Shown in pieces: positions 1 to 10,787 of a stretch of 64,000 nucleotides of DNA. The position numbers and the translations under genes are program-made. The notes below the pieces were generated by a model. The model was not told where the DNA came from and did no database searches. It was given only the letters and a program-made list of their open reading frames with translations. The DNA comes from Amoeboaphelidium protococcarum (lineage: Eukaryota > Aphelidiomycota > Aphelidea): assembly GCA_023515745.1 (NCBI GenBank), contig JALECJ010000004.1:434001-498000 (forward strand), in the 5' to 3' direction. How positions within the stretch are numbered: position 1 is the stretch's first letter; each line of letters starts with the position of its first letter.

Positions 1-279
1 ACCACTTGAATGTCTGAACGTGGTATCAATGAGGCAAGACTTGCCAACGCCTTAAGGACCGGTGACTACTACATAGTTGTGAGGGCGGTGTTTTGACAAT
101 GACAGGAGCTGTGAAATGAGTTCTGTTCTATTGGACAATTCGCCGTGATATGGCGCAACTTTAGATCTGAACGCAAGGGATATCGCGCGCCCAGGGCCAA
201 TACGTGGCATTATTCCAGAAATACTAGCCATAGTCACGCCACCAAAGAATAGCAATAAGTTCTTAGTCAAATTATCCAT
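1..279 (-). CDS. P-loop NTPase, N-terminal fragment (runs off left edge)
   Basis: Only the first 93 codons are in the window. The protein starts at the ATG at 279 with a hydrophobic stretch (LLLFFGGVTMASISGIM), perhaps a membrane anchor or targeting segment. It then has a block typical of AAA/STAND-like ATPases (SNRTELISQLLSLSKHRPHN) leading into a Walker A loop, VVVTGPQGVGKSCLID, at about residues 70-86. The Gln in the loop is a TAA codon, so a standard-code reading would stop just before the nucleotide-binding loop. The rest lies outside the window, so the family cannot be fixed. It could be a defence- or effector-type NTPase like the gene at 60.5 kb, but the shared features are limited to the P-loop. 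Confidence 0.65.
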
Positions 280-862
280 CGAATAATAATGATAATCAAA
301 AAGAATTAGTACTTAATCAAGGTGAAGGTGAAGTTATGTTTCGTGATTGAGGCTTAGCAGAGCGAAATTGTTTCACCAGTTTTCGCTGGAAACTATTCTG
401 ATGCTAAAAGATGATCACTGAAGTTGATGATGACGCTTCTTTCTATACAGCAATTACATAAATGGAATAATGACAGTCAGAGAGAGAGCATTGTAGTTTA
501 TCGCGATGATTGCAGAGTTCATGCTAAGACGAAGATAAGCTTGCCTAAAATTGAATTATGTGATACGTGTTACATTAAACACGCCTAAAATTAGTCATTT
601 AAATCTAATTTGATTTTAGAAACTTGTTGATATGGGCTTAATAAATCGAATAGAAGCTTTAAGCCGAGTGACTGTCTGTAATGGCTCCTTTGATGATGAA
701 GATTTGACACGAATCGCTACAAGGAAAAACTAGAAAACTTGTCAACTTCCAATCCTTGTTGTACAGTTTACTCGTAGTAAAGTCTACATTGACTAATCTC
801 TTTTCAAATATAGGTTTTTACTCAATTTTATTTAATATCTGATTTTTTAGTAGAATAATATG
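280..862. other. Intergenic, divergent promoters
   Basis: AT-rich stretch between the left-edge NTPase gene and TRM6. I see a small hairpin-like GTGTT...AACAC around 565-580 and nothing that reads as coding on either strand. Confidence 0.6.
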
Positions 863-2191
863 ATGAATGAAATATAACTGGACGATTATGTCATTATACA
901 GTATGGCAAAGACGCGTAGAAATTTGTCAAGATCAAGGAGGACTCCGTGATATAACTGAGTAGACTGGGTAAATTGAAGGCGTCCGCTATCGTAGGTTAG
1001 TAGTATGGACGCGTTTTTGAGATAATCAATGAATCCAGTCTTAGGCCATTGGAAATTGATGAGATTAATGCAGATTTTGCTCCAGCAATGTTGAATGCAA
1101 ATGATAATGAAAGTAGAATAATGAATAGATAGAGTAATAGTAGTAGTAGTAGCCAAGGTGATGCCTAATTATCAGTAGACTCTGTGAGCTCATTCACTGT
1201 AGGCGCAAATAATTAAAAGATTAATGATTGTAATTCTGTGCAGACTCTATCACAGGACTAGATATAGGAATTGGCCAAGAGCTCTTCGAATGTTAATGAT
1301 CTCATCAGTTAGCTGACTGGTGCACATCAGTAATTTGATCTAAAGACCGAGTACAGTAAGGCCAAGTATATCAAGCGAAAGAAGCTCAAGTTCCATAAAG
1401 TGATTCGCTTGGTACAGCCTAATTCATTTAATCTATGCTAGTGGGCATTTGTCAAGCATCCGGACTAGGTGCATCATATACGGCCAGATACTCTGGCATC
1501 AATGATCTAGACTCTAAATATCTAACAGGGTGGGTGTTACCTAGTGGATGAAGATAGTGCCGGTGTACTCACTTTGGCTATAGCCGAGCGTCTTGGTGGC
1601 CTTGGTAAAATAATCTCTCTCCATAGTAAAGACGCGTCCTATGTCTATCCATACACTTTTTATGCTAAATTATAGAATAGAGAATGTATTCATCATCTTC
1701 CTTGGTCGATGTTTAACGCATCTGCCGATGATGATACTCTACCACAGTCTGTTAGGAACGCATTATCCGCTCTTAGAAGTACTAAATTTGATGGCCTAGT
1801 GACGGCTTCAAGGTATCAAGCTTAAGGAGTTATCAAGCAGCTGATGCCATTCATGAAGTTGAATTCCATAATTGTTGCTTAGAGTCTGGCTAAAGAATCC
1901 CTGGCTAGTACCTTTGAGTTTATGCGTGGGAGCTCGCAGTTTGTAGATGTCCAATTGCGAAGTTAATGGTATCGCGAGTATCAGGTGTATCCAGATAGGA
2001 TGCATCCGTAGAATAATACTTATGCATCTGGTGGGTTCATATTGAGTGGTATTAAAGTTGAATTGGTCGAAGATTGTCCCAGTTCTACAATGGACAATTA
2101 CTTATAGATTGAGAGTCAATAACCGTCAGAGTCTGTTGTCGCCGGTGACAAAAGACCAAGAGATGAAGACGATCCTACTACGCTTGAATGA
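863..2191 (+). CDS. TRM6: tRNA (adenine-58-N1)-methyltransferase non-catalytic subunit Trm6/Gcd10
   Basis: A 442-residue protein in one exon from the ATG at 863 to TGA at 2189-2191. Trm6 pairs with catalytic Trm61 to make m1A58 in tRNA, including initiator tRNA, in the nucleus. The family pattern is visible in order: N-terminal domain with IVGQQYGRVFEI; a low-complexity Ser/Gln linker; the block YIKRKKLKFHKVIRLVQPN; the Rossmann-like region with AIAERLGGLGKIISLH; and the C-terminal WYREYQVYPDRMHP followed by GGFILSGIKVE, characteristic of Gcd10. Many Gln positions are TAA or TAG. The C-terminus is a short acidic tail. The upstream gene is divergent, and the ferredoxin reductase gene converges 67 bp downstream. 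Assignment is firm; the exact start is chosen as the first ATG before conserved sequence. Confidence 0.9.
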
Positions 2192-2258
2192 TCTCCACAT
2201 ATTGACAACTCTAAAAGATAACAAACTTTATCAAAATGATTACTCTATATCTTTTAAA

Positions 2259-4013
2259 TCAATTTTTGACTTAATTATGGTGTTTGTGTAGTATCTGAAG
2301 AATCTCGTCAGTTTTAGTAATCTTCTCATACGGTTTCCCCAATAGTTTACCACGTCTAATCTCTTCATCTTCAATAACTTTCCAGTCTTCAAAGGTGACA
2401 GGTCGACTGCCGATTTAGCTCTATAACCATTGAATAGTATCTTATCTAGCAGGAACCTGATCATTCGGTAGATGAATGTCACTCTCAATGTCTTGCAGTA
2501 GACAATCAGCAGTCTGGTACGCATCGTACATAGTACTTGCAATCACACCGGTAGGTCCAGTTTTGAGCCAACCCGCCACATAGACACCGTTCATAACATT
2601 ATAACCATTACTATTAGATTCATTATCGGGTTCTGCACTGGATAAAACTCTTCCTTATGTATGCGGCAATCTACCTCGCTTACTGTCGAATGGTAGACCA
2701 TCAACTCCGACAGACTGATAGCCAATAGATTTTATAAGGAAATTGGTCTTGACACCTTCAGCTGGACAATCTGGTACAATCTCCACCTGATCGCATGCAT
2801 CTTCATTAGTATACCGAGTGGTTGCAAACTTGACTTCACTGATCACTTCTTTATTAGTATCCTAGTCTTTGGAAACATTTATCTCCGCAGGCGACTTGAA
2901 GAATCTAAATGTTAATGATCTACCTGAAGCTTTACCATTCCCATCAATATCTTTATCAGAATTCTAGAATCTATTCAAAAGTTCTAAAACTCTGATTCGA
3001 CCACGCTCTTACTTGCTCTTGGTAGAGGATGATTACCGCTTCAGTTTCTCCAATTACACATTAACATCCGCGTCTAATACCCGGCACTATATACCGTGTT
3101 ATTTACAGATAACATCGAGTTCTCGCAATTCTTTCGCTGTAAATGATACATTCAAAGGACCCCGTCTACCAACTATGGTCACATCTCTAACCTTGCTATC
3201 GACAAGAGCATTCACAGCATAATCTGGCATATCAGTCTTGCCTAAAGAATCGCGTGGATTAGGAATCAAGAGAACTCTTGCAATATCCAGCGCAACATTG
3301 CCTTATCCAATGATGACAGCAGAAGAATTTTACTTTAGTAGATTAGACATCATCACATGTTCCCTATTACTCTGCATTGGATCTGTCGATTTACTATCAC
3401 TCGCACCATCTGGAGATGATTAAGATTAACTATTCTTGTCAATAACTTCATCGCTCTTCACAGTGGCAATCTGTGATGGGTATCCATTGTACCAGGCTAC
3501 AAATTGACGCGCACTAATAACCCCACCAGCATCTTCATTTTATATATTCAATCTCCTATCCTTAGATGATCCGTATGCCAACACTACCGAATGATATCGA
3601 TTCAATAGATCCTGAACTCTTACACCAGTATTTGCCCATTAACTATCAGCTGACTAAAAAGACTAACGTGTCTCGCGTACAGGCGATGATGATGTCCACG
3701 TAGATGATGACGTTCTAATTCTAACATTACCCATAAATTCAAAGCGACCGCTACCACCGGGTCCAGTTCCTTCTTATATGGCCATTTCATTAAATTTATT
3801 CACGACAGACTTCACCTCTGGATGATCCGGGGATATGCCGTACCTTACAAGGCCATACGGAACGGGGAGACCTTCGAGCATATCCACCTCCAGACGCACA
3901 TTCTTGCTCTTCAACGCCGCCGAAGACGCTGACTACTTGAGCAATCTACTAGCGGTATAAAATCCGGCCGGTCCACTGCCAACAATACACACCCTCCACA
4001 CTTTTCCCTACAT
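2259..4013 (-). CDS. ARH1: Adrenodoxin/ferredoxin-NADP+ reductase (mitochondrial type)
   Basis: A 584-residue flavoprotein in a single exon. The family passes electrons from NADPH to mitochondrial ferredoxin for Fe-S cluster, heme A or sterol chemistry. The FAD Rossmann loop [14 protein letters not shown] is at residues 8-21, followed by [19 protein letters not shown] second nucleotide site, [16 protein letters not shown], lies mid-protein, then VTIVGRRG. Near the C-terminus is the hallmark [11 protein letters not shown], and the family-type tail [11 protein letters not shown]. Low-complexity inserts (Ser-rich around residues 120-140 and before the NADP site) make it longer than the usual 450-500 residues. 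The FAD loop begins almost at the start codon and an in-frame TGA lies a few codons upstream, so no presequence is visible unless an unrecognised 5' exon supplies it. Confidence 0.9.
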
Positions 4014-4196
4014 TGCTACTTTATATCACAAGTATGGAGACTTTACAAAGTGAGCACTTTCTACCCAAAAAAGTACAAAGATCAGCGCGGCGAAAGATTT
4101 CTCTTTCTCTTTCAATTCAAGTCGGAACTTGTTCTTTACTTTATCATCAGTCTTATTTACCTGAAATTGACAATCATTACTATAATTAACTAATAA

Positions 4197-6539
4197 ATGG
4201 ATAATTTTGGCAGTCTTTAAAAGTAGTAATAACTGTAGTAATAGTAGTAGGATAATGATGGTGTTATCGATTCTCCAATATCGCCCACATAGTAGCAGGA
4301 TGTAATTAACAATGTGTCAATTAATGTCAATGTTCCTGGTAGTTAATAATTAGATGAAGATAATGTGGATTAGTTTCCACCTCAACTTCCACCACGCAAA
4401 GATTCTGATTAAGGAGAGTTGGATGTATAGTAATAGTAAAAGCACAAGGCTCACATTCCACAGATTGATACACAGAGTTCCACTTAAATTCTATCATAGG
4501 AAGACGGCGTAGTTCCCAATGAAGAGTCTTTAACCTCAGGAGGAACATAGTAACAATAATAGTAGCAATAGGTGGAATATTCATCGTCTCAAGATTTCCC
4601 TCAATTAAATTTTGAGTAGTTTTTAGAGACTATGCGCAGTCCAGAGTCATTTGCTCTTACCAGGTACTTCAAGTCATTTCTAAGAGAATTTACTAGGCGC
4701 AGGTGGACAAGTGACGAGAAGCAGAGGATCGTGAGAGACTTCATGCTATTTATGACAGATAGAGATCGCGGCAAGGTGTTGGAGTGCTAGCTGTATAATA
4801 GTGATAAAGATAAGTCTCCGGAATTGCTGGATAATTTCAGTGAGGGATTGGAGAAGTTGGTGTGTATAAAGTTGTATGATTATCTCCTCAATGACCCACA
4901 TGACATTCTTGTGGACAAATGCTTGCACTATGTTATTTTACTGCATTCTAAATGGATCACCTTGGATCATTTTGATATCTCTTTCAGGGCCCATGTTTAT
5001 AAGTGGCATGAGACGTTATAATAGTCGTCAGAGTTGTAGTCATCCGACTTGTTATCAGATTAAGAGTAAGGTTCATAAGCTCCGACATAAAGTAAACGAT
5101 TAGATTTGGCTAGGAATAGTGTCGAGTAGCAGGTTAATAACGCGATAAAGTTGGCATTGGATGAACTGCGAAAGATTACAGAGTACAAGTCTGCACGGGA
5201 CAAGTTGATTAGTATTGTGAATTGTTGCAAGATCCTGTTGGGATTTCTTGAAAAGATTAACAAGTCTCCATCGCGATAACAATAACATGGTAATAATTCT
5301 ACCTAGAGCGGGTAAAGTCAACCAGCATCTCCAACCTCTCCAATGACCGCTTCAGCAGTTGCATCGGCTGATGATTTAATGCCTCTCTTGATTTATACCA
5401 TCATAAAGAGTCATCACATGACAGAGGGATAGTCTATTGGGTATCTGTATAGCCATGTCATGTTTATAAGTCGATTTAGAATAGAGGACAAGTTGAGAAG
5501 TGAAGCTGGCTATTATTTGACATGCTTGAATGCCGCCATAGGATTTATTGTGGGTATATCGTATAGCTCTTTCACTTGGTCTGGTGGAAATGTGACATAG
5601 ACTTAGGGGGAGTATGATGAGAAGGTGGCACAGTCTCTTGTCGAGATTGAAGATGAACGTTTAATTCCGTCATAGAATGAGATGGACGCGGCTAGGCTTA
5701 TTGTTAAAGGGGAGAGTGTGGATTTGCAAAAGGCATTCAAATTGGATATTCGCCAGTATAAGATGCCAACTTAAAGTTCTGATGGTGGTGGTGGAAAAGA
5801 GTTGCGATAGAGTATGTCCAATGCCTCGTTCACTACGAATAGTTCTGCCGGACAATTGTCATCATCAAGCCTGAATAAGGGTAGCAAAAGTACCACGTTC
5901 ATCACTCCTAATACTAACTCTTAGCCTGTGGTAGACAGAGTGCAGACTTTGAGCAGAGGAATTAGTGGTATGCTGTCCAAGATTTTTGAAACTACGCCGT
6001 CATCATCATCATCGTAATAGATGTAATCTGCCAACTAACAATCACAGGATAGCAGCGCTTAGTCAAGTGCCAGAAATTCACCTTAGGCGTAGTAACATCG
6101 CCGTGCTGATTTCAAGCCAATGGGTAGTCTTAGGCAGACGTCTTCAGGTAAGAAGGCCTCTTTCACGTAGAATCTGTATGATGCTGCCGTTGCTCCGTTT
6201 GTTGATTCTCCTTCGTATCCTGGCTAGATGGCTGCTACTTCTGCTGTATAAGACTAATCTCTGTTAGACGAACAGCCATTCGGTGACACGAGTGCTTTGA
6301 AAGATTACGTACCACAAAATACAGATTATGAAATGTAAATTGCTATGGCTCTTAGTTTATCGCTTCAAGAAGAAGAACAGTCAAGGCCATAGTCTGCATC
6401 TTTGAACACTGATGGAGTGGAATAACATTAGAGGTAGTAGTAGAGTTAATTTCAGTAGTCTGCGGAAGACTCACATTCTGCTGATAAGAGAGAGAAGAGA
6501 GCTGACAGCAATCTCATTCAGTTCTCAGACAATGAATGA
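4197..6539 (+). CDS. VPS9-domain Rab5-type guanine nucleotide exchange factor with UIM
   Basis: A 780-residue protein in one exon. The N-terminal 140 residues are Gln/Asp/Ser-rich. A helical bundle follows (FKSFLREFTRRRW; LEKLVCIKLYDYLLNDPHDI), then the VPS9 catalytic core: YKSARDKLISIVNCCKILL, a Gln/Ser-rich insert, then DDLMPLLIYTIIKSHH and FISRFRIEDKLRSEAGYYL. These are the conserved blocks of Rabex-5/Vps9/Muk1 proteins, which activate Rab5-class GTPases on endosomes. Near the C-terminus EMQIAMALSLSLQEEEQ is a textbook ubiquitin-interacting motif, which fits recruitment to ubiquitinated cargo. Yeast Vps9 uses a CUE domain there instead. A large share of Gln codons are TAA/TAG, so under the standard code this gene would be invisible. 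The frame is open throughout and ends at TGA 6537-6539. Confidence 0.88.
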
Positions 6540-6831
6540 ATCGATGAACTGTATCTATCATGTCCATCTTAACAGGATAAAAGTCCGAAGCCGTATGTGT
6601 ATGTCTGTGCAATGAAGTCTAATCACTACAGTATATATAATCCACACTTTCTCCCATACATTTTGAGATTCGTTACGCGTAACTTTTCGGCTGAAACGAT
6701 TTTCTTTTCTTTCTTGTCTGTTAAATATAACATCTGCTGACTTATCACCTGTAAAGAAAGTGCTCATAGTTGTACATATCTCATCTTAGCGCAATAATTT
6801 ATATTTTAATCAAGTTAAAAAGATAACAGAG

Positions 6832-8382
6832 ATGAAGAAAAGTGATGGTGTAAATGAATCTTTTGTAAATGACATTTTGAATCTGGATGATTGGCAAGAG
6901 GATCTGTTTGGCAGGTTGTAACAGCATTAGTATGCTGAGATGGATGTGAGCACAGACTCTTCTTCATTGGTGTCCTCCACCACTGCTTCTGACACTGTAA
7001 CTGTGAGTAATGTGAATAAGCGGTAGATTAGTGGAATCCAAGAGTCTTCGATTCTTCTACTTGATGAAATATTCTCAAGCAATAGTAATAACAGCAATGA
7101 TAAGAATATTACTGATCAAGATTACAATACTCTTGTGGATTAGTCACTGCTGGTAGATACTGAATCTTCAGTGCTGTAACATTTCATCATTGATTCTCCC
7201 AATACGTCTCCATTATCTACTCCGAGACCGAGATCTATACTCAGATCTGATTCGTAGTCCACCATTAAATAAGATGCTTTTAAATTATTTGACTAGGATG
7301 ATGAGTTGATTAAATCCGTAAAAAAGTTAGAATTGGAGAAGTCTGAAAGTGTCACAGCGGTGGACCGTGTTCAAGTAGAAGAGGCTAATGAAGAGTAAAC
7401 TCGATTATAGAATAAGCTTGTGTTATCAACACAATCAGATAAGTTGAACATTGAATCTATTGATGTTGCTCCTACTTTATAGTCTAAAGCTAAAGATTTT
7501 AGTTAATAATCGCGACCTCAGCAGTAGTAAAGTTTGATGAATTTGAATGACCTTTTAGCTGATATGGATACCATTCTGTCTGGTGGTTAGCATACCGAGT
7601 TGAGAAGTGTTGCTGGCAAGTCGTCATCTCACTCTACTGCAACTTCTTCATCTCATAAGTCATCTGGTTAGATTCAATTTGCATCACTGACAAATTAAAA
7701 GTAATAGGTATTAGATCGTTCATCTGTGGGGTCCGTTTAGTAGATATAGCACTAATAATAACAAAGTCATAGAACTAGTCCTACTAAGAGTGATCGAAGT
7801 ATAACTTCTGGAGGATCCGAGACTACGCGTCAAATAGTAGTGACATAAGAGTAGCATTAAGAATCCTCTACATCTTAGTCTAATGCATCTCAAGTACTAG
7901 TTAATACAAAGACAACGTTGGTAAGGAAGAAGAGTATGCTACCGGTGAGATCAATGTCTAATTTGAGAGCATAAATGACAAAGTAGACTTTATCCAATTA
8001 TGATAGTTTGATGTCAGCATAGCAGCAATAGCAATAGCAATAGCCACTTAGCTCTAATTCGCCATTCAAGTTGAGAAAGAAGGCTTCAAGTGATTCTATG
8101 AAAAGCTAAAGTCTTCAATAGTAATAAAAGAGGGATATTGCTGCGAAATAAGTCTCTACCAAGTCTACTAATTCTATTGGATTGTTTAGAAGATCTTAGC
8201 CGGTGATTAAAAAATAGAATTAACCAAGTAATACTGATTATAAGTCTAGTGATGGTAGCAAGTTATATCCCACGAATTCCACAACTTCCTCTGCCAGTTT
8301 GGAATAGAATAAGTCGCCATCATTGGGCATAAATTCGAAATTGCGCAAGATATTCAACTCCAACTCTAAGAATGTAAAGTGA
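6832..8382 (+). CDS. Gln/Ser-rich low-complexity protein of unknown function
   Basis: A 516-residue open frame from ATG 6832 to TGA 8380-8382, all in one exon. Composition is dominated by Ser, Gln, Thr, Asn and Lys, with Gln mixed among CAA, CAG, TAA and TAG. A poly-Gln patch alternating CAA and TAG lies near 8020-8040. No folded domain, signal peptide or membrane segment is visible. The C-terminal third is basic (KLRKIFNSNSKNVK at the end) and holds several S/T-P sites and RS-like pieces, suggesting a disordered regulatory protein. The absence of any TGA over 516 codons and the smooth composition support a real gene. Function is unassigned. Confidence 0.72.
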
Positions 8383-8495
8383 TAAAATATTGATATTATC
8401 AATGGCATTTAATTCATTAAAAAGTGAGTATATTAAATTTCTGCTTATAGCTCAACACCAAATAAATGATAAGCAGTCACACAATGGTTCAATAA

Positions 8496-9020
8496 TCACT
8501 TCTTGGCAGGCTTTCTCTCAGGAGATGATGGAGCAGTGCGCTTCTTACCACCAGCCTGATCGACAACTTTAGACACAGCCTTGGACAGATCGGTGAAAGC
8601 TTCATGCTTCTTATACTTGCTATCCTAGATCACCTCCTGCGATGCATCGCTAGAGTAATCACTCACCCACTCGACAAAGGTGGAGTCATCAGCAGTGACA
8701 CGACGCAAGCGGATAGTGTGGATAGCACTGCTAACCTGAACTGCAGGCTCGCTAGACACCACTTCGTACGTGACAAAGTTCTCGACATCACTCAGTTCGA
8801 GGACGCGCACAGTCTGCACAGTTCCATCAACATACGTGATCTTACGCTAAGATCCAACCTGGCTCTCGTTACCGTCCACCACTTTGACTTCCTTCACAGC
8901 ACTCAGCCACTTGAAGGTCAATGGGCGCACCTGTTCCCATACACGGGCATATGGAGCAGCGATAACAGCAGACTCTTTCACATGAGTAACGACTCCGACT
9001 AGCGATTAATGGGCAGGCAT
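8496..9020 (-). CDS. SRPBCC (START/Bet v 1-like) fold small protein
   Basis: A 174-residue protein, single exon, ATG at 9020. The N-terminal half reads like the SRPBCC/polyketide-cyclase-like ligand-binding fold: VVTHVKESAVIAAPYARVWE begins it (the first strand and the helix that opens the cavity). Later strands appear around GSQRKITYVDG, FVTYEVVSSEP and TFVEWVSDYSS, and a C-terminal helix spans KYKKHEAFTDLSKAVSKVV. The tail is Lys/Pro-rich (SSPERKPAKK). Such proteins bind hydrophobic ligands; the ligand here cannot be read from sequence. The fold call rests on pattern and size only. Confidence 0.72.
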
Positions 9021-9277
9021 TTTCGTGAAAAGTTGATTTGACTTTGTTGTTAAATATTTATTTCAACTACAGTAAATGATAAGTGCTTCTGAAAAGATTT
9101 TTCAATTTTTGACCGGCTGAACATCGAAATCGCAACATAATTTACAATAAACTAAAGCAAAAGACAGAAGTTGGATCAATAAAAAGGTACCCAATGTTAA
9201 TAATTCTTTTAATTTTCAGCTACTACAACGATGATGACGGCAATGGCAATTATTGTATGTAAAATGAGCGTGATTAA

Positions 9278-10608
9278 TCAAGCCAGCAGCTCGCCAATGT
9301 TACTTGGCATCTCCTCAATCTGAGTGTGATAGAATCTCTCAATGTCGTGCATCTGGCCGATGTCGTTGGTGGTGACAAAGTTGATAGCCACACCCTTCCT
9401 ACCGAAACGACCACTACGACCGATACGGTGAATGTAGTTCTCCTTCTCCAGTGGCAGATCATAGTTGATGACCAGCGACACTTGCTGCACATCAATACCA
9501 CGAGCCAGCAGATCGGTGGTGATCAAGATACGGGAGGATCCGGTTCTGAACTCGCTCATAATCTTATTTCTCTCCTTCTAATCCATATCACCATGCATGA
9601 AAGACACGGTAAAGTCGCGCTCATTCAGCTGTTCAGCCAACCAGTTCACCTTATTCTTACTGTTACAGAAGAAGACGGCCTGTGCAACGGTCAGTGTCTC
9701 GTAGAGATCACACAGACAGTCCAGCTTGTATTCCTCCTTCTCCACATTGATGTAAAACTATCTAATACCTTCCAGAGTCAATTCATCGCGCTTCACCAGA
9801 ATATGAGTAGGATTCTTCATGAAATTGCGAGTAACCTCAAGCACTTGGTCAGACATGGTAGCAGACAACAGTACAACCTGAGTAGTAGTTGGCAGATGTT
9901 GGAATACATCATAGATCTGAGCCTTGAATCCCTAGCCCAACATCTCGTCAGCTTCATCCAGGATGAACATCTTCAGCTTATCCACCTTCAAGTGACCCTC
10001 GCTCACCATGTGAAAGACACGGCCAGGAGTACCGACGACAATGTGCACACCAGCCTCCAGCATGCGGATATCATCACCAACGCTGGTACCACCGATGCAG
10101 GCAAAACACTCCACCTTCATGTAATCACCCAGAGCCAGCACAACCTTCTAAATCTGCAATGCCAGCTCACGAGTAGGAGCCAGGATCAGAGCCTGGCAAG
10201 CGCGAACACTAGCATCAATATTCTACAAAGCACCAATACTGAAGGTGGCAGTCTTACCGGTACCAGACTGAGCCTGTGCAATCACCTCCTTACCGGCAAT
10301 AATTGGCTTAATAGCGCGCTATTAGATGGAAGATGGCTTCTCAAAACTACAATTAATTTATAAGATTATCATATATATTATAATAAGAATGCTCAAATCC
10401 AATGACATACCCATAGTTGAAGATACCACGCAGCAATTCCTCCTTTAGTCCAAGATCCTCAAAAGAGTCCACCACCTCATCGTTCACAGAGTCGACCACT
10501 TCAGGTCCGTTTTTAATATCGCTACACACACAAAGGCAATAATATTTATTTAAGGTTGATTAGTTAAAGGAGTGTATAAATTTACTTGTTTGTATTTTCC
10601 ATAGTCAT
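9278..10608 (-). CDS. EIF4A: Translation initiation factor eIF4A (DEAD-box helicase)
   Basis: A 400-residue protein, the usual eIF4A length. It unwinds mRNA 5' leaders as part of eIF4F. Motifs in order: Q motif FEKPSSIQQRAI, motif I AQSGTGKT, motif [44 protein letters not shown], and the conserved tail. Two 64-bp introns interrupt the 5' part at 10347-10410 and 10522-10585. Both end in GTAG on the coding strand, and the spliced frame is continuous (1203 nt). The two Gln of the Q motif are TAA (10322-10324) and TAG (10319-10321). This is among the best single pieces of evidence for the altered code because the first is near-invariant in DEAD-box proteins. Confidence 0.97.
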
Positions 10609-10787
10609 AATATTATTATTATCGTTAGAGAAATTGTTCCTCAAGACGAGCATTTACACTCAAAGCTCGTGGGTGAATCCTAGCCGCTTGAGCAATTTTC
10701 GTTGGACGCGCGTTCTTTCCGTCGGTTAAGGCTGAGTGATTGCTTGAACTGATCGCTTGATTGATGGTCAGATATGGCGGTCGCGTG

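Noticed and set aside
818-1156. Minus-strand ORF of 112 codons opposite the 5' part of TRM6
   Set aside because: Antisense to a conserved gene; under the altered code TRM6 explains the region fully.
9326-10363. Plus-strand ORF of 345 codons opposite eIF4A
   Set aside because: Antisense shadow of a highly conserved helicase; its composition (His/Gln/Leu/Thr-rich) is the complement of eIF4A codons.
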